Shown: one piece after another, positions 44,216 through 52,340 of the stretch
Numbering within the stretch: position 1 is the stretch's first letter
Layout of the letters: each line of letters starts with the position of its first letter
Source: Streptomyces lomondensis
GTDB lineage: Bacteria > Actinomycetota > Actinomycetes > Streptomycetales > Streptomycetaceae
Length of the DNA stretch: 64,000 nt
NCBI RefSeq assembly: GCF_014651035.1
Contig: NZ_BMWC01000001.1
Span: 1,147,581 to 1,211,580, forward strand
Direction of reading: 5' to 3'
Translations under genes and position numbers: made by a program
Notes under the pieces: generated by a model
Told to the model about the DNA's origin: nothing
Seen by the model: the letters and a program-made list of their open reading frames with translations, nothing else
Database searches by the model: none

Positions 44216-44610
44216 AGATCCAGGGCAAGATGTTCATGTGGCTGAGCGTCTTCGTGCTCGTCATGGCGATCGTCTATGGCGTGTGGTCGAAGGAGCCGGC
44301 CGGCACCACGGCCCTCTTCCTGACCTTCGGCCTGTGCATCATGATCGGCTTCTACCTCGGCTTCACGGCCAAGCGGGTCGACGTGGGCGCGCAGGACGAC
44401 AAGGAGGCGGACGTCGCGGACGACGCCGGCGAGGTCGGGTTCTTCAGCCCGCACAGCTGGCAGCCGCTCTCCCTGGCCATCGGCGGCGCCCTCGCCTTCC
44501 TGTCCGTCGCGATCGGCTGGTGGCTGATGTACTTCTCGCTGCCGATCATCCTGATCGGCATCTGGGGCTGGGTCTTCGAGTACTACCGCGGTGAGAACCG
44601 CACCCAGTAA
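44212..44610 (+). CDS. ctaF: Cytochrome c oxidase subunit IV, actinobacterial type
   Basis: A 132-residue small subunit with four hydrophobic helices: [52 protein letters not shown] and [16 protein letters not shown]. It is the typical short fourth subunit of the actinobacterial bcc-aa3 supercomplex. GTG start in a GTGA overlap with ctaD. A strong terminator follows at 44629-44664, which closes the ctaCDF operon. Confidence 0.94.
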   Translation: MKIQGKMFMWLSVFVLVMAIVYGVWSKEPAGTTALFLTFGLCIMIGFYLGFTAKRVDVGAQDDKEADVADDAGEVGFFSPHSWQPLSLAIGGALAFLSVAIGWWLMYFSLPIILIGIWGWVFEYYRGENRTQ

Positions 44611-44628
44611 CACGCGCCGCGCGCATCA

Positions 44629-44664
44629 GGGGCCCGGACACTCCGAGAGGAGGGTCCGGGCCCC
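44629..44664 (+). terminator. Terminator of the ctaCDF operon
   Basis: GGGGCCCGGAC and GTCCGGGCCCC form a perfect eleven-base stem, followed by TGCTTTT, 18 bases after the ctaF stop. Confidence 0.85.
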
Positions 44665-44686
44665 TGCTTTTGCCGCAATCCATGTC

Positions 44687-44698
44687 ACTCGTACGAGT
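44687..44698. promoter_or_regulatory. Palindrome upstream of the L,D-transpeptidase gene
   Basis: ACTCGTACGAGT is a perfect twelve-base palindrome 44 bases before the start codon; a TTGACG -35-like hexamer follows at 44716. Candidate operator; the binding protein is unknown. Confidence 0.35.
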
Positions 44699-44741
44699 CA
44701 CCCGGCGTGCCGCAGTTGACGTGGCTTCCTAGCGTGAGGCC

Positions 44742-45998
44742 ATGAGCCACACAGCGATCTCCCGCCCCCGCACCGTCGTCGGCTGCACGCTGCTGGTGAT
44801 AGCCCTCTGCGCGGGCGTCACCGCCTGCGGCTCGGACGGCAACCCGCTCGCCGCCCGCCCCTACGACGCGGCGGACCAGATCTCCGTCAACGCCCCCTCG
44901 AAGGGCCGCAAGAAGGCCGACCCGGACAAGCCCCTCGAAGTGGTCGCCGAGGACTCCGACGGGCGCATCACGGACGTCACGGCCTACGACGCCGCAGGGC
45001 GCCACGTGGCCGGCGAACTCGCCGCCGACGGAGGCCGCTGGCACAGCACCTCACCGCTGGCCGCCAACGCCAGCTACACGGTCCGCGTGAGCACCGAGGA
45101 CGAGGACGGGGCGCCCGGCCGCAAGGTCCTCACCTTCGACACCGGCAAGCCCACCACCCAGAAGCACCTGGACGTCACCTTCGGCCCCAAGAAGGGCACC
45201 TACGGCGTCGGCCAGCCCATCACGGCCGAGCTGAGCCAGCCCGTCAAGGACAGAGCGCAGCGGGCCGTCGTCGAACGCGCCCTCAAGGTCTCCTCCACAC
45301 CCGCCACGGACGGCGCCTGGCACTGGGTGGACGACAAGAAGCTCCACTACCGCCCCAAGGAGTACTGGCCCACGCACGCCACCATCCAGGTCCGCAGCAA
45401 CCTCCAGGGCATCAAGATCGGCGACCGCATGTGGGGCGGCAAGGCCAAGCCGCTGACCATCACCACGGCCGACAAGGTCATCGCCGTCACCGACGCCGCC
45501 GCCCACCAGATGACCGTCTACAAGAACGACGAGATCGTCCGCCAGATCCCGGTCACCACGGGCATGCCCGGCTACGACACCCGCAACGGCGTCAAGGTCG
45601 TCCTGGCCAAGGAGGGCACCGTCCGGATGACCAGCGCCAGCATCGGCGCCTCGGACTTCTACGACCTGATCGTGCACCACTCGGTCCGGGTCACCAACAG
45701 CGGCGAGTACGTCCACGCCGCCCCCTGGTCCGTCGGCTCCCAGGGCTACGCCAACGTCAGCCACGGCTGCACCGGCATGAGCACCGAGAACGCCGCCTGG
45801 TTCTACGAGAACGTCCGCGAGGGCGACATCGTCAAGGTCATAAACTCCGCCGGCGACACGATGGCCCCCTTCGGCAACGGCTTCGGCGACTGGAACCTCG
45901 ACTGGAGCAAGTGGCGCACCGGCAGCGCCCTCATAGGCGGCGCCCCCGAGGGCCCCACACCAGCGGACAGAGCCCGCCTGCGCCCGCAGAGCGTCTGA
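44742..45998 (+). CDS. L,D-transpeptidase lipoprotein (Ig-like plus YkuD domains)
   Basis: A 418-residue cell wall enzyme that makes 3-3 cross-links between peptidoglycan stem peptides. The signal ends in a lipobox (VTACGS, Cys29). Two bacterial Ig-like domains (about 45-130 and 140-240) precede the YkuD catalytic domain, with VHHSVRVTNSGEYVHAAPW and SHGCTGMS holding His341 and the catalytic Cys343, and a C-terminal subdomain (FGDWNLDWSKW). The layout matches mycobacterial LdtMt2-type proteins. It stands between ctaF and ctaE on the same strand but is separated from ctaF by a terminator and probably has its own promoter. Confidence 0.93.
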   Translation: MSHTAISRPRTVVGCTLLVIALCAGVTACGSDGNPLAARPYDAADQISVNAPSKGRKKADPDKPLEVVAEDSDGRITDVTAYDAAGRHVAGELAADGGRWHSTSPLAANASYTVRVSTEDEDGAPGRKVLTFDTGKPTTQKHLDVTFGPKKGTYGVGQPITAELSQPVKDRAQRAVVERALKVSSTPATDGAWHWVDDKKLHYRPKEYWPTHATIQVRSNLQGIKIGDRMWGGKAKPLTITTADKVIAVTDAAAHQMTVYKNDEIVRQIPVTTGMPGYDTRNGVKVVLAKEGTVRMTSASIGASDFYDLIVHHSVRVTNSGEYVHAAPWSVGSQGYANVSHGCTGMSTENAAWFYENVREGDIVKVINSAGDTMAPFGNGFGDWNLDWSKWRTGSALIGGAPEGPTPADRARLRPQSV

Positions 45999-46004
45999 CC
46001 TCAA

Positions 46005-46031
46005 GGGGCGCGGGGAACTGCGCGAACAACC
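46005..46031 (+). repeat. GC-rich intergenic repeat, variant B
   Basis: GGGGCGCGGGGAACTGCG followed by CGAACAACC, six bases after the stop codon of the L,D-transpeptidase gene. Same tail variant as at 41292. Confidence 0.65.
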
Positions 46032-46075
46032 CCCACACACCCGCACCCGCCGAACAACACCCGGAACCCGAGCTC

Positions 46076-46477
46076 CTAGGCGTTCAAAGCCGCCCTCTCC
46101 CGCAACAGCGAAGCCAGAGCCGCAGCGAACTCCACCGGCTCCACCGGCAAGGTCACGGCAGACTCCGCACGACTCCAGGTCGCGAGCCACGCATCCTGCG
46201 GCCGCCCGATCAGCAACAACACCGGAGGACAGTCGAAGATCTCGTCCTTGATCTGCCGGCAGACCCCCATGCCCCCCATGGGCACGGCCTCCCCGTCCAG
46301 CACACAGACGTCGATCCCACCCCGGTCCAGCTCCTTGACCACCGCACCCGGAGTCGCACACTCCACGAACTCCACCACAGGAACGTCCGGCGCCGGCCGC
46401 CGTCCCGTGGCGAGCCGCACCTGCTCGCGGGTGTTGGAGTCGTCGCTGTAGACCAGCACCGTGGCGGTCGGCTGCAT
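46076..46477 (-). CDS. Receiver-domain-like protein in the cox cluster
   Basis: A 133-residue protein without an output domain. It has a CheY-like layout: ATVLVYSDDSN (acidic pair near residues 11-12), IDVCVLDGEAVPMGGMG with a possible phosphorylation Asp near residue 61, and VLLLIGRPQDAWLATWSRA. The Lys normally found after the fifth strand is not evident (TLPVEPVEF), so phosphorylation may be lost. It is antisense-oriented between the L,D-transpeptidase and ctaE genes. A role in controlling the respiratory genes is only a guess from position. Confidence 0.75.
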   Translation of the reverse strand: MQPTATVLVYSDDSNTREQVRLATGRRPAPDVPVVEFVECATPGAVVKELDRGGIDVCVLDGEAVPMGGMGVCRQIKDEIFDCPPVLLLIGRPQDAWLATWSRAESAVTLPVEPVEFAAALASLLRERAALNA

Positions 46478-46610
46478 TGTTCCTCCGTGACGTCAGCGTC
46501 GTAAGGACAGGCCCGATGGGCGGATGCTACTCCCTTGAAGACCACGTCAACACCGGTACGACCGGCGAAGACACTCCGAACGGCACCCCCCGGAGTGAGG
46601 GCGGGATAAG

Positions 46611-46631
46611 CGACCGACATAATGTCGGTCG
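46611..46631. promoter_or_regulatory. Perfect palindrome overlapping the ctaE start codon
   Basis: CGACCGACAT and ATGTCGGTCG are exact reverse complements around a single A, and the right arm begins with the ctaE ATG. It could be an operator, or an mRNA hairpin that would hide the start codon. The central CATAAT also resembles a -10 element. Confidence 0.6.
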
Positions 46632-47242
46632 TGGCGACAGCAACGACAGTAGAAACCGGGCACGCGCACCCGTCGGTCAACCGGCCGAACCTCACCAGCG
46701 TCGGAACCATCATCTGGTTGAGTTCCGAGCTGATGTTCTTCGCGGCCCTCTTCGCGATGTACTTCACCCTGCGATCGGTGACGGGTCCCGATCACTGGAA
46801 GGAGATGGCGAGCCATCTCAACTTCCCGTTCTCGGCGACGAACACCACCATCCTGGTGCTCTCCTCCCTCACCTGCCAGCTGGGCGTCTTCGCCGCCGAG
46901 CGCGGTGACGTGAAGAAGCTGCGGATGTGGTTCATCGTCACCTTCATCATGGGTGCGATCTTCATCGGCGGTCAGGTCTTCGAGTACACGGAGCTGGTCA
47001 AGGAGGCGGGCCTGTCCCTCTCCTCCGACCCGTACGGCTCGGTCTTCTACCTGACCACCGGCTTCCACGGCCTGCACGTGACGGGCGGACTCATCGCCTT
47101 CCTGCTGGTCCTGGGCCGGACCTACGCGGCCCGGAGGTTCACCCACGAGCAGGCGACCGCCGCGATCGTCGTGTCCTACTACTGGCACTTCGTCGATGTC
47201 GTCTGGATCGGCCTCTTCGCCACGATCTACATGATCAAGTAG
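46622..47242 (+). CDS. ctaE: Cytochrome c oxidase subunit III
   Basis: A 206-residue subunit with five hydrophobic helices: [79 protein letters not shown] and [20 protein letters not shown]. The conserved SELMFF, FHGLHV and [10 protein letters not shown] motifs identify subunit III of the aa3 oxidase. The ATG at 46622 gives the usual N-terminus, but its ribosome binding site is poor and it lies inside a perfect inverted repeat. qcrCAB follow 80 bases later, so ctaE-qcrCAB are probably one transcript. Confidence 0.95.
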   Translation: MSVVATATTVETGHAHPSVNRPNLTSVGTIIWLSSELMFFAALFAMYFTLRSVTGPDHWKEMASHLNFPFSATNTTILVLSSLTCQLGVFAAERGDVKKLRMWFIVTFIMGAIFIGGQVFEYTELVKEAGLSLSSDPYGSVFYLTTGFHGLHVTGGLIAFLLVLGRTYAARRFTHEQATAAIVVSYYWHFVDVVWIGLFATIYMIK

Positions 47243-47323
47243 CAGGGCCGGCATCCGCACGCGCTCGACGCAGCGCGCATCCCAGAAGCATCGACGCAGA
47301 AGATCCTGACACCGGGGTAATCC

Positions 47324-48136
47324 GTGAAAAAGCTCTCCGCACGACGACGCCACCCGATGGCGGCACTCGTCGTCCTACTCCTCGCGCTGGTCTGCAGCGG
47401 GGGGCTGTACGCCGTGTTCGCACCCACGAGCAAGGCCGAGGCCGACACAACCGCCCAGTCCCTCGCCATCGAGGAGGGCAAGAAGCTCTACGCCGTCGGC
47501 TGCGCCAGTTGCCACGGCACCGGCGGTCAGGGCACCTCCGACGGGCCGAGCCTGGTGGGTGTGGGCGCCGCGGCCGTCGACTTCCAGGTGGGCACCGGCC
47601 GGATGCCGGCCGCCACCTCCCAGGGCCCGCAGGTCCCGGAGAAGAAGAACATCTACTCGCAGGCCGAGATCGACCAGCTCGCCGCGTACATCGCCTCGCT
47701 GGGCGCCGGCCCGTCCATCCCGACGGAGGAGCAGTACAGCCCCGAGGGCGCCGACATCGCCAAGGGCGGTGAGCTGTTCCGCACCAACTGCGCGCAGTGT
47801 CACAACTTCACCGGCAAGGGCGGCGCGCTGACGCACGGCAAGTACGCGCCGTCGCTCGAGGGCGTCTCCCAGAAGCACATCTACGAGGCCATGCAGACCG
47901 GCCCGCAGAACATGCCGTCCTTCCCCGACACCACGCTGACGGAGAAGAACAAGAAGGACATCATCGCGTACCTCGACGCGGTCAACAGCGAAAAGACCGA
48001 GAGCCCCGGCGGCCTCGAACTGGGCGGTCTCGGACCGGTCAGCGAGGGCCTGTTCGGCTGGATCTTCGGTCTCGGCGGGCTGATCGCCGTCGCCGTGTGG
48101 GTCGCCGCCCGGACCGCAAAGGCCAAGAAGTCATGA
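47324..48136 (+). CDS. qcrC: Dihaem cytochrome c subunit of the bc1 complex
   Basis: A 270-residue membrane-anchored cytochrome that links cytochrome bc1 directly to the aa3 oxidase, replacing soluble cytochrome c. An N-terminal helix (ALVVLLLALVCSGGLYAVFA) and a C-terminal helix (LFGWIFGLGGLIAVAVWVAA) anchor it. Two haem-binding CxxCH motifs are at Cys60-Cys63-His64 (CASCH) and Cys156-Cys159-His160 (CAQCH). GTG start; the stop overlaps the qcrA ATG (ATGA). Confidence 0.96.
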   Translation: MKKLSARRRHPMAALVVLLLALVCSGGLYAVFAPTSKAEADTTAQSLAIEEGKKLYAVGCASCHGTGGQGTSDGPSLVGVGAAAVDFQVGTGRMPAATSQGPQVPEKKNIYSQAEIDQLAAYIASLGAGPSIPTEEQYSPEGADIAKGGELFRTNCAQCHNFTGKGGALTHGKYAPSLEGVSQKHIYEAMQTGPQNMPSFPDTTLTEKNKKDIIAYLDAVNSEKTESPGGLELGGLGPVSEGLFGWIFGLGGLIAVAVWVAARTAKAKKS

Positions 48137-49206
48137 GTAGCCAAGACATTCCAGAAGAGAACCTGCCTGCCCAGCAGTCCGCAGGACATGACGAGCAGGG
48201 GCACGGCGCGCTGAGCGTCGCGGACGAGAAGCACCCGTTCGCCGACCCGGGCCTGCCGCCCCACGAGCACCGGATCCAGGACGTCGACGAGCGGGCCGCC
48301 AAGCGGTCCGAGCGCTCGGTCGCCCTGATGTTCACGGTGTCGATGCTGGCGACCATCGGCTTCATCGCCTCGTTCGTGGCGATCCCGGTCGACAAGTCGG
48401 TCTACATCTTCCCGCTCGGCCACATCAGCGCACTGAACTTCGCGCTGGGCATGACGCTCGGCATCGCGCTGTTCTGCATCGGCGCGGGCGCCGTCCACTG
48501 GGCCCGCACCCTGATGTCGGACGTGGAGATCGCCGACGAGCGGCACCCGATCGAGGCGGAGCCCGAGGTCCGCGAGAAGGTCTTCGCGGACTTCAAGCAG
48601 GGCGCCAAGGAGTCGGCGCTCGGCCGCCGCAAGCTGATCCGCAACACCATGCTCGGCGCGCTCACGCTGGTTCCGCTCTCCGGCGTCGTGCTGCTGCGCG
48701 ACCTCGGCCCGCTGCCCGGCACCAAGCTCCGCCACACGCTGTGGTCCAAGGGCAAGCTGCTCGTCAACATGAACACGAACGAGCCGCTGCGTCCCTCCGA
48801 CGTCGCGGTCGGTTCGCTGACCTTCGCCAAGCCCGAGGGCCTGGAGGAGCACGACCACGAGTTCCAGAACGAGATCGCCAAGGCCGCCCTGATGATCGTC
48901 CGGATCCAGCCGGAGAACATCAAGGACAAGCGCGAGCTCGAGTGGTCGCACGAGGGCATCGTCGCGTACTCGAAGATCTGCACCCACGTCGGCTGCCCGA
49001 TCTCCCTGTACGAGCAGCAGACGCACCACGTGCTCTGCCCCTGCCACCAGTCCACCTTCGACCTCTCCGACGGTGCCCGAGTGATCTTCGGCCCCGCTGG
49101 TCACGCCCTGCCGCAGCTCCGCATCGGCGTGAACGACGAGGGCTACCTCGAGGCGCTCGGCGACTTCGAAGAGCCCGTCGGCCCTGCTTTCTGGGAGCGC
49201 GGATGA
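48133..49206 (+). CDS. qcrA: Rieske iron-sulfur subunit of the bc1 complex
   Basis: A 357-residue protein with three hydrophobic helices (about 63-83, 95-125 and 165-185), more than the single helix of mitochondrial Rieske proteins, as is normal in actinobacteria. The [2Fe-2S] ligands are Cys283 and His285 (CTHVGC) and Cys302 and His305 (CPCHQS). Electrons pass from menaquinol through this cluster to QcrC. ATGA overlaps on both sides couple it to qcrC and qcrB. Confidence 0.96.
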   Translation: MSSQDIPEENLPAQQSAGHDEQGHGALSVADEKHPFADPGLPPHEHRIQDVDERAAKRSERSVALMFTVSMLATIGFIASFVAIPVDKSVYIFPLGHISALNFALGMTLGIALFCIGAGAVHWARTLMSDVEIADERHPIEAEPEVREKVFADFKQGAKESALGRRKLIRNTMLGALTLVPLSGVVLLRDLGPLPGTKLRHTLWSKGKLLVNMNTNEPLRPSDVAVGSLTFAKPEGLEEHDHEFQNEIAKAALMIVRIQPENIKDKRELEWSHEGIVAYSKICTHVGCPISLYEQQTHHVLCPCHQSTFDLSDGARVIFGPAGHALPQLRIGVNDEGYLEALGDFEEPVGPAFWERG

Positions 49207-50825
49207 GCACTGCACAAGAACGCCGCAAGGCACCCGCGGGTGAGCGGGTCGCCGACTGGGCCGACGGCCGCCTGGGGATCTACTCCCTGGCCAAGGCCAA
49301 CATGCGCAAGATCTTCCCGGACCACTGGTCCTTCATGCTGGGCGAGATCTGCCTCTACAGCTTCATCATCATCATCCTCACGGGTGTGTACCTGACGCTG
49401 TTCTTCCACCCGTCGATGAACGAGGTGGAGTACCACGGCAGTTACGTCCCGCTCCAGGGGCAGCTGATGTCGGAGGCGTTCGCCTCCACGCTGGACATCA
49501 GCTTCGACGTCCGCGGCGGTCTGCTCATCCGGCAGATCCACCACTGGGCGGCGATCATCTTCCTCGCCGGCATGTTCGTGCACATGATGCGCGTCTTCTT
49601 CACCGGCGCGTTCCGCAAGCCGCGCGAGATCAACTGGCTGTTCGGCTTCCTGCTGTTCGTCCTGGGCATGTTCACCGGTTTCACCGGCTACTCGCTCCCG
49701 GACGACCTGCTCTCCGGCACCGGTGTCCGCTTCACCCAGGGCGCGATCCTGTCCGTGCCGATCGTCGGCACGTACATCTCGATGTTCCTGTTCGGCGGGG
49801 AGTTCCCGGGCACCGACTTCGTCGCCCGGTTCTACTCGATCCACATCCTGCTGCTGCCGGGCATCATGCTCGGGCTCGTGGTCGGCCACCTGATCCTGGT
49901 CTTCTACCACAAGCACACCCAGTTCGCGGGTCCCGGCCGGACCAACAAGAACGTCGTCGGCATGCCGCTGCTGCCGGTCTACATGGCCAAGGCCGGAGGC
50001 TTCTTCTTCCTGGTCTTCGGTGTCATCGCGGCCCTCGCCGGCATCGCGACCGTCAACCCGATCTGGGTCCTGGGCCCCTACCGTCCCGACCAGGTGTCGA
50101 CCGGCGCCCAGCCCGACTGGTACATGGGCTTCGCCGAGGGTCTGGTCCGTGCGATGCCCGGCTGGGAGATCGACTTCTGGGGTCACACGCTCGTCCTGGG
50201 CGTGTTCATCCCGCTGGTCCTCTTCGGCCTGTTCCTCGCGATCATCGCCCTCTACCCGTTCATCGAGTCGTGGGTCACCGGGGACAAGCGCGAGCACCAC
50301 ATCCTGGACCGGCCGCGCAACGCCCCGACGCGCACCGCCTTCGGTGTCGCCTGGGTCACCGGCTACATGATCATGCTGATCGGCGGTGGCAACGACATCG
50401 TCGCCACCCACTTCCACCTGTCGATCAACGCGGTCACCTGGTTCGTCCGGATCGGGTTCTTCGTCGGACCGGTCATCGCGTTCATCATCACCAAGCGGAT
50501 CTGCCTCGGCCTCCAGCGCCGGGACAAGGAGAAGGTGCTGCACGGCCGCGAGTCGGGCATCATCAAGCGCCTGCCGCACGGTGAGTTCATCGAGGTGCAC
50601 GAGCCGCTCAGCCAGGAGCAGATGTACACGCTCACCGCGCACGAGCAGTACCAGCCGGTCGAGCTCGGCCCGACGGTCGACGAGAACGGTGTCGAGCGCA
50701 AGGTGAAGGGCTCCGAGAAGCTGCGCGCCAAGCTCAGCGACGCCTACTACGGCGAGGGCGCCCAGATCCCGAAGCCCACCGTCGAGGAGTACCGGGAGAT
50801 CACGAGCGGCCACGGCCACCACTGA
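49203..50825 (+). CDS. qcrB: Cytochrome b subunit of the bc1 complex
   Basis: A 540-residue membrane protein that oxidises menaquinol and holds two b haems. Signatures are QIHHWAAIIFLAGMFVHMMR, FTGYSLPDD, SIHILLLPGIMLGLVVGH and the quinol-site PDWY (QPDWYMGFAEG), with about eight helices. The C-terminal 130 residues form a long hydrophilic extension (EKVLHGRESGIIKRLPHGEF onward), usual for actinobacteria. Start overlaps the qcrA stop. A terminator follows directly. Confidence 0.96.
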   Translation: MSTAQERRKAPAGERVADWADGRLGIYSLAKANMRKIFPDHWSFMLGEICLYSFIIIILTGVYLTLFFHPSMNEVEYHGSYVPLQGQLMSEAFASTLDISFDVRGGLLIRQIHHWAAIIFLAGMFVHMMRVFFTGAFRKPREINWLFGFLLFVLGMFTGFTGYSLPDDLLSGTGVRFTQGAILSVPIVGTYISMFLFGGEFPGTDFVARFYSIHILLLPGIMLGLVVGHLILVFYHKHTQFAGPGRTNKNVVGMPLLPVYMAKAGGFFFLVFGVIAALAGIATVNPIWVLGPYRPDQVSTGAQPDWYMGFAEGLVRAMPGWEIDFWGHTLVLGVFIPLVLFGLFLAIIALYPFIESWVTGDKREHHILDRPRNAPTRTAFGVAWVTGYMIMLIGGGNDIVATHFHLSINAVTWFVRIGFFVGPVIAFIITKRICLGLQRRDKEKVLHGRESGIIKRLPHGEFIEVHEPLSQEQMYTLTAHEQYQPVELGPTVDENGVERKVKGSEKLRAKLSDAYYGEGAQIPKPTVEEYREITSGHGHH

Positions 50826-50850
50826 TCACTGCTTCGCCACGCCACGCAAG

Positions 50851-50879
50851 GGGCCCCGTCCGAACACCGGACGGGGCCC
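50851..50879 (+). terminator. Terminator of the ctaE-qcrCAB operon
   Basis: GGGCCCCGTCCG and CGGACGGGGCCC form a perfect twelve-base stem with an AACAC loop, followed by TT, 25 bases after the qcrB stop. Confidence 0.85.
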
Positions 50880-50963
50880 TTCGCCATGCCCCGGGGCTGG
50901 ATAGGGTGGACCTCGTTGAGACTCTCGTCCCGTAGTGCGGGACGCCTGACCCTGGAGCGGCTT

Positions 50964-52028
50964 ATGAGCGCTGTGACCCCCGCTGGAGGCGACACCGCGG
51001 CGGGCCGCTCCTGGCCCCTGCTGTTGAACGGCCTGCTGGAAGGCCGTGACCTGACCGCCGACGACACCGCGTGGGCGATGGACCTGATCATGCGCGGCGA
51101 GGCGACGGACGCGCAGATCGCCGGGTTCGTGGTGGCGCTGCGCGCCAAGGGCGAGACCGTCGAGGAGATCGCCGGATTCGTCCGGGCGATGTACGAGCAC
51201 GCCAACGTGATCGAGGTGCCCGGCCCGACGGTCGACATCGTCGGCACGGGCGGCGACGGCGCGAAGACCGTCAACATCTCCACGATGTCGGCGATCGTCG
51301 TCGCCGGCACGGGCGCGAAGGTCGTCAAGCACGGCAACCGCGCGGCCTCCTCGGCGTCCGGGGCGTCGGACGTCCTGGAGAAGCTCGGCGTCAACCTGGA
51401 GCTGCCGACGCACCGGGTGGCCGGGGTGGCCGAGGAGGCGGGGATCACCTTCTGCTTCGCCGCCAAGTTCCACCCGTCGATGCGGTACGCGGGCGCGGCG
51501 CGCGGGCAGTTGGGCATCCGGACGATCTTCAACGTCCTCGGTCCGCTGACCAACCCCGCGAAGGTGAGAGCCCAGGCCGTCGGCGTGGCCGACCCGCGCA
51601 TGGCGCCGATCGTCGCGGGCGTCTTCGCCGAGCGCGGCAACTCGTCCCTGGTCTTCCGGGGCGACGACGGACTCGACGAGCTGACCACCACGGCCACGTC
51701 CCGGGTGTGGACCGTCCGGGACGGCAAGGTGACCGAGGAGGCCTTCGACCCGCGCGACGTGGGCATCGAACTGGTCCCCGTGGAGGCGCTGCGCGGCGCG
51801 GACGCCTCCTACAACGCGGAGGTCGCGCGGCGGCTGCTGGACGGCGAGACCGGCCCGGTCCGGGACGCGGTCCTGCTGAACTCGGCGGCGGCGCTGGTGG
51901 CGCTGGAGCCGGGTGCCGAGCCGCTCGCCGAGCAGATCCGCGCCGGGATGGCGAAGGCCGCCGAATCGATCGACTCCGGGGCCGCCAAGCGGACGCTGGA
52001 GCGGTGGGTGGCGGCGAGCAACGCGTAG
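50964..52028 (+). CDS. trpD: Anthranilate phosphoribosyltransferase
   Basis: A 354-residue enzyme of tryptophan synthesis that joins anthranilate with phosphoribosyl pyrophosphate. The PRPP-binding motif is [20 protein letters not shown] near residue 90; other blocks are [39 protein letters not shown] and GPLTNPA. ATG at 50964 behind TGGAG. It stands alone here, without other trp genes, as is common in Streptomyces, and has its own promoter region after the qcr terminator. Confidence 0.95.
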   Translation: MSAVTPAGGDTAAGRSWPLLLNGLLEGRDLTADDTAWAMDLIMRGEATDAQIAGFVVALRAKGETVEEIAGFVRAMYEHANVIEVPGPTVDIVGTGGDGAKTVNISTMSAIVVAGTGAKVVKHGNRAASSASGASDVLEKLGVNLELPTHRVAGVAEEAGITFCFAAKFHPSMRYAGAARGQLGIRTIFNVLGPLTNPAKVRAQAVGVADPRMAPIVAGVFAERGNSSLVFRGDDGLDELTTTATSRVWTVRDGKVTEEAFDPRDVGIELVPVEALRGADASYNAEVARRLLDGETGPVRDAVLLNSAAALVALEPGAEPLAEQIRAGMAKAAESIDSGAAKRTLERWVAASNA

Positions 52029-52090
52029 GGCGGTGTCCCGCAATCCGGACGCGGGTTGCGGGACCTCGATCATTCTCGTAGGTTCCTTTC

Positions 52091-52205
52091 CAGGTCATGA
52101 GTGACAGTCATGAGGCCCCGGCCGACTGTCCGGCAACCCTCCGTCCGTGGCGGGGTGCCCCGGGTGAAGACCAGGCCGCAGGCAGCGAGGTCTGTGGCAA
52201 GCGCG
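52091..52205 (+). ncRNA. SAM-IV riboswitch
   Basis: The leader holds GGTCATGAGTGACAGTCATG, then GGCCCCGGCCGACTGTCCGG, CAACCCTCC, GTGGCGGGGTGCCCCGGGTG and AAGACC, the consensus-like core of the SAM-IV class. GGTC (52093) and GACC (52169) form the closing stem, and the 3' part to about 52205 supplies the extra stem and pseudoknot of this class. SAM-IV aptamers are confined to actinobacteria and lie before sulfur-metabolism genes. Here the next gene is a class V aminotransferase 136 bases downstream. Binding of S-adenosylmethionine is expected to reduce its expression. Confidence 0.85.
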
Positions 52206-52340
52206 TGACGAGGAGTCTCTCGTGAACCAGCGAATGCGATAGGGCCGCAGAGCCCCGCCTCCGCACCCCTTCTTTCCTTCACCCCCGCTTGAGCCACGTC
52301 CTCGCGGGCGGATTCCACCTGACTTCACGGGAGTTCCGTC

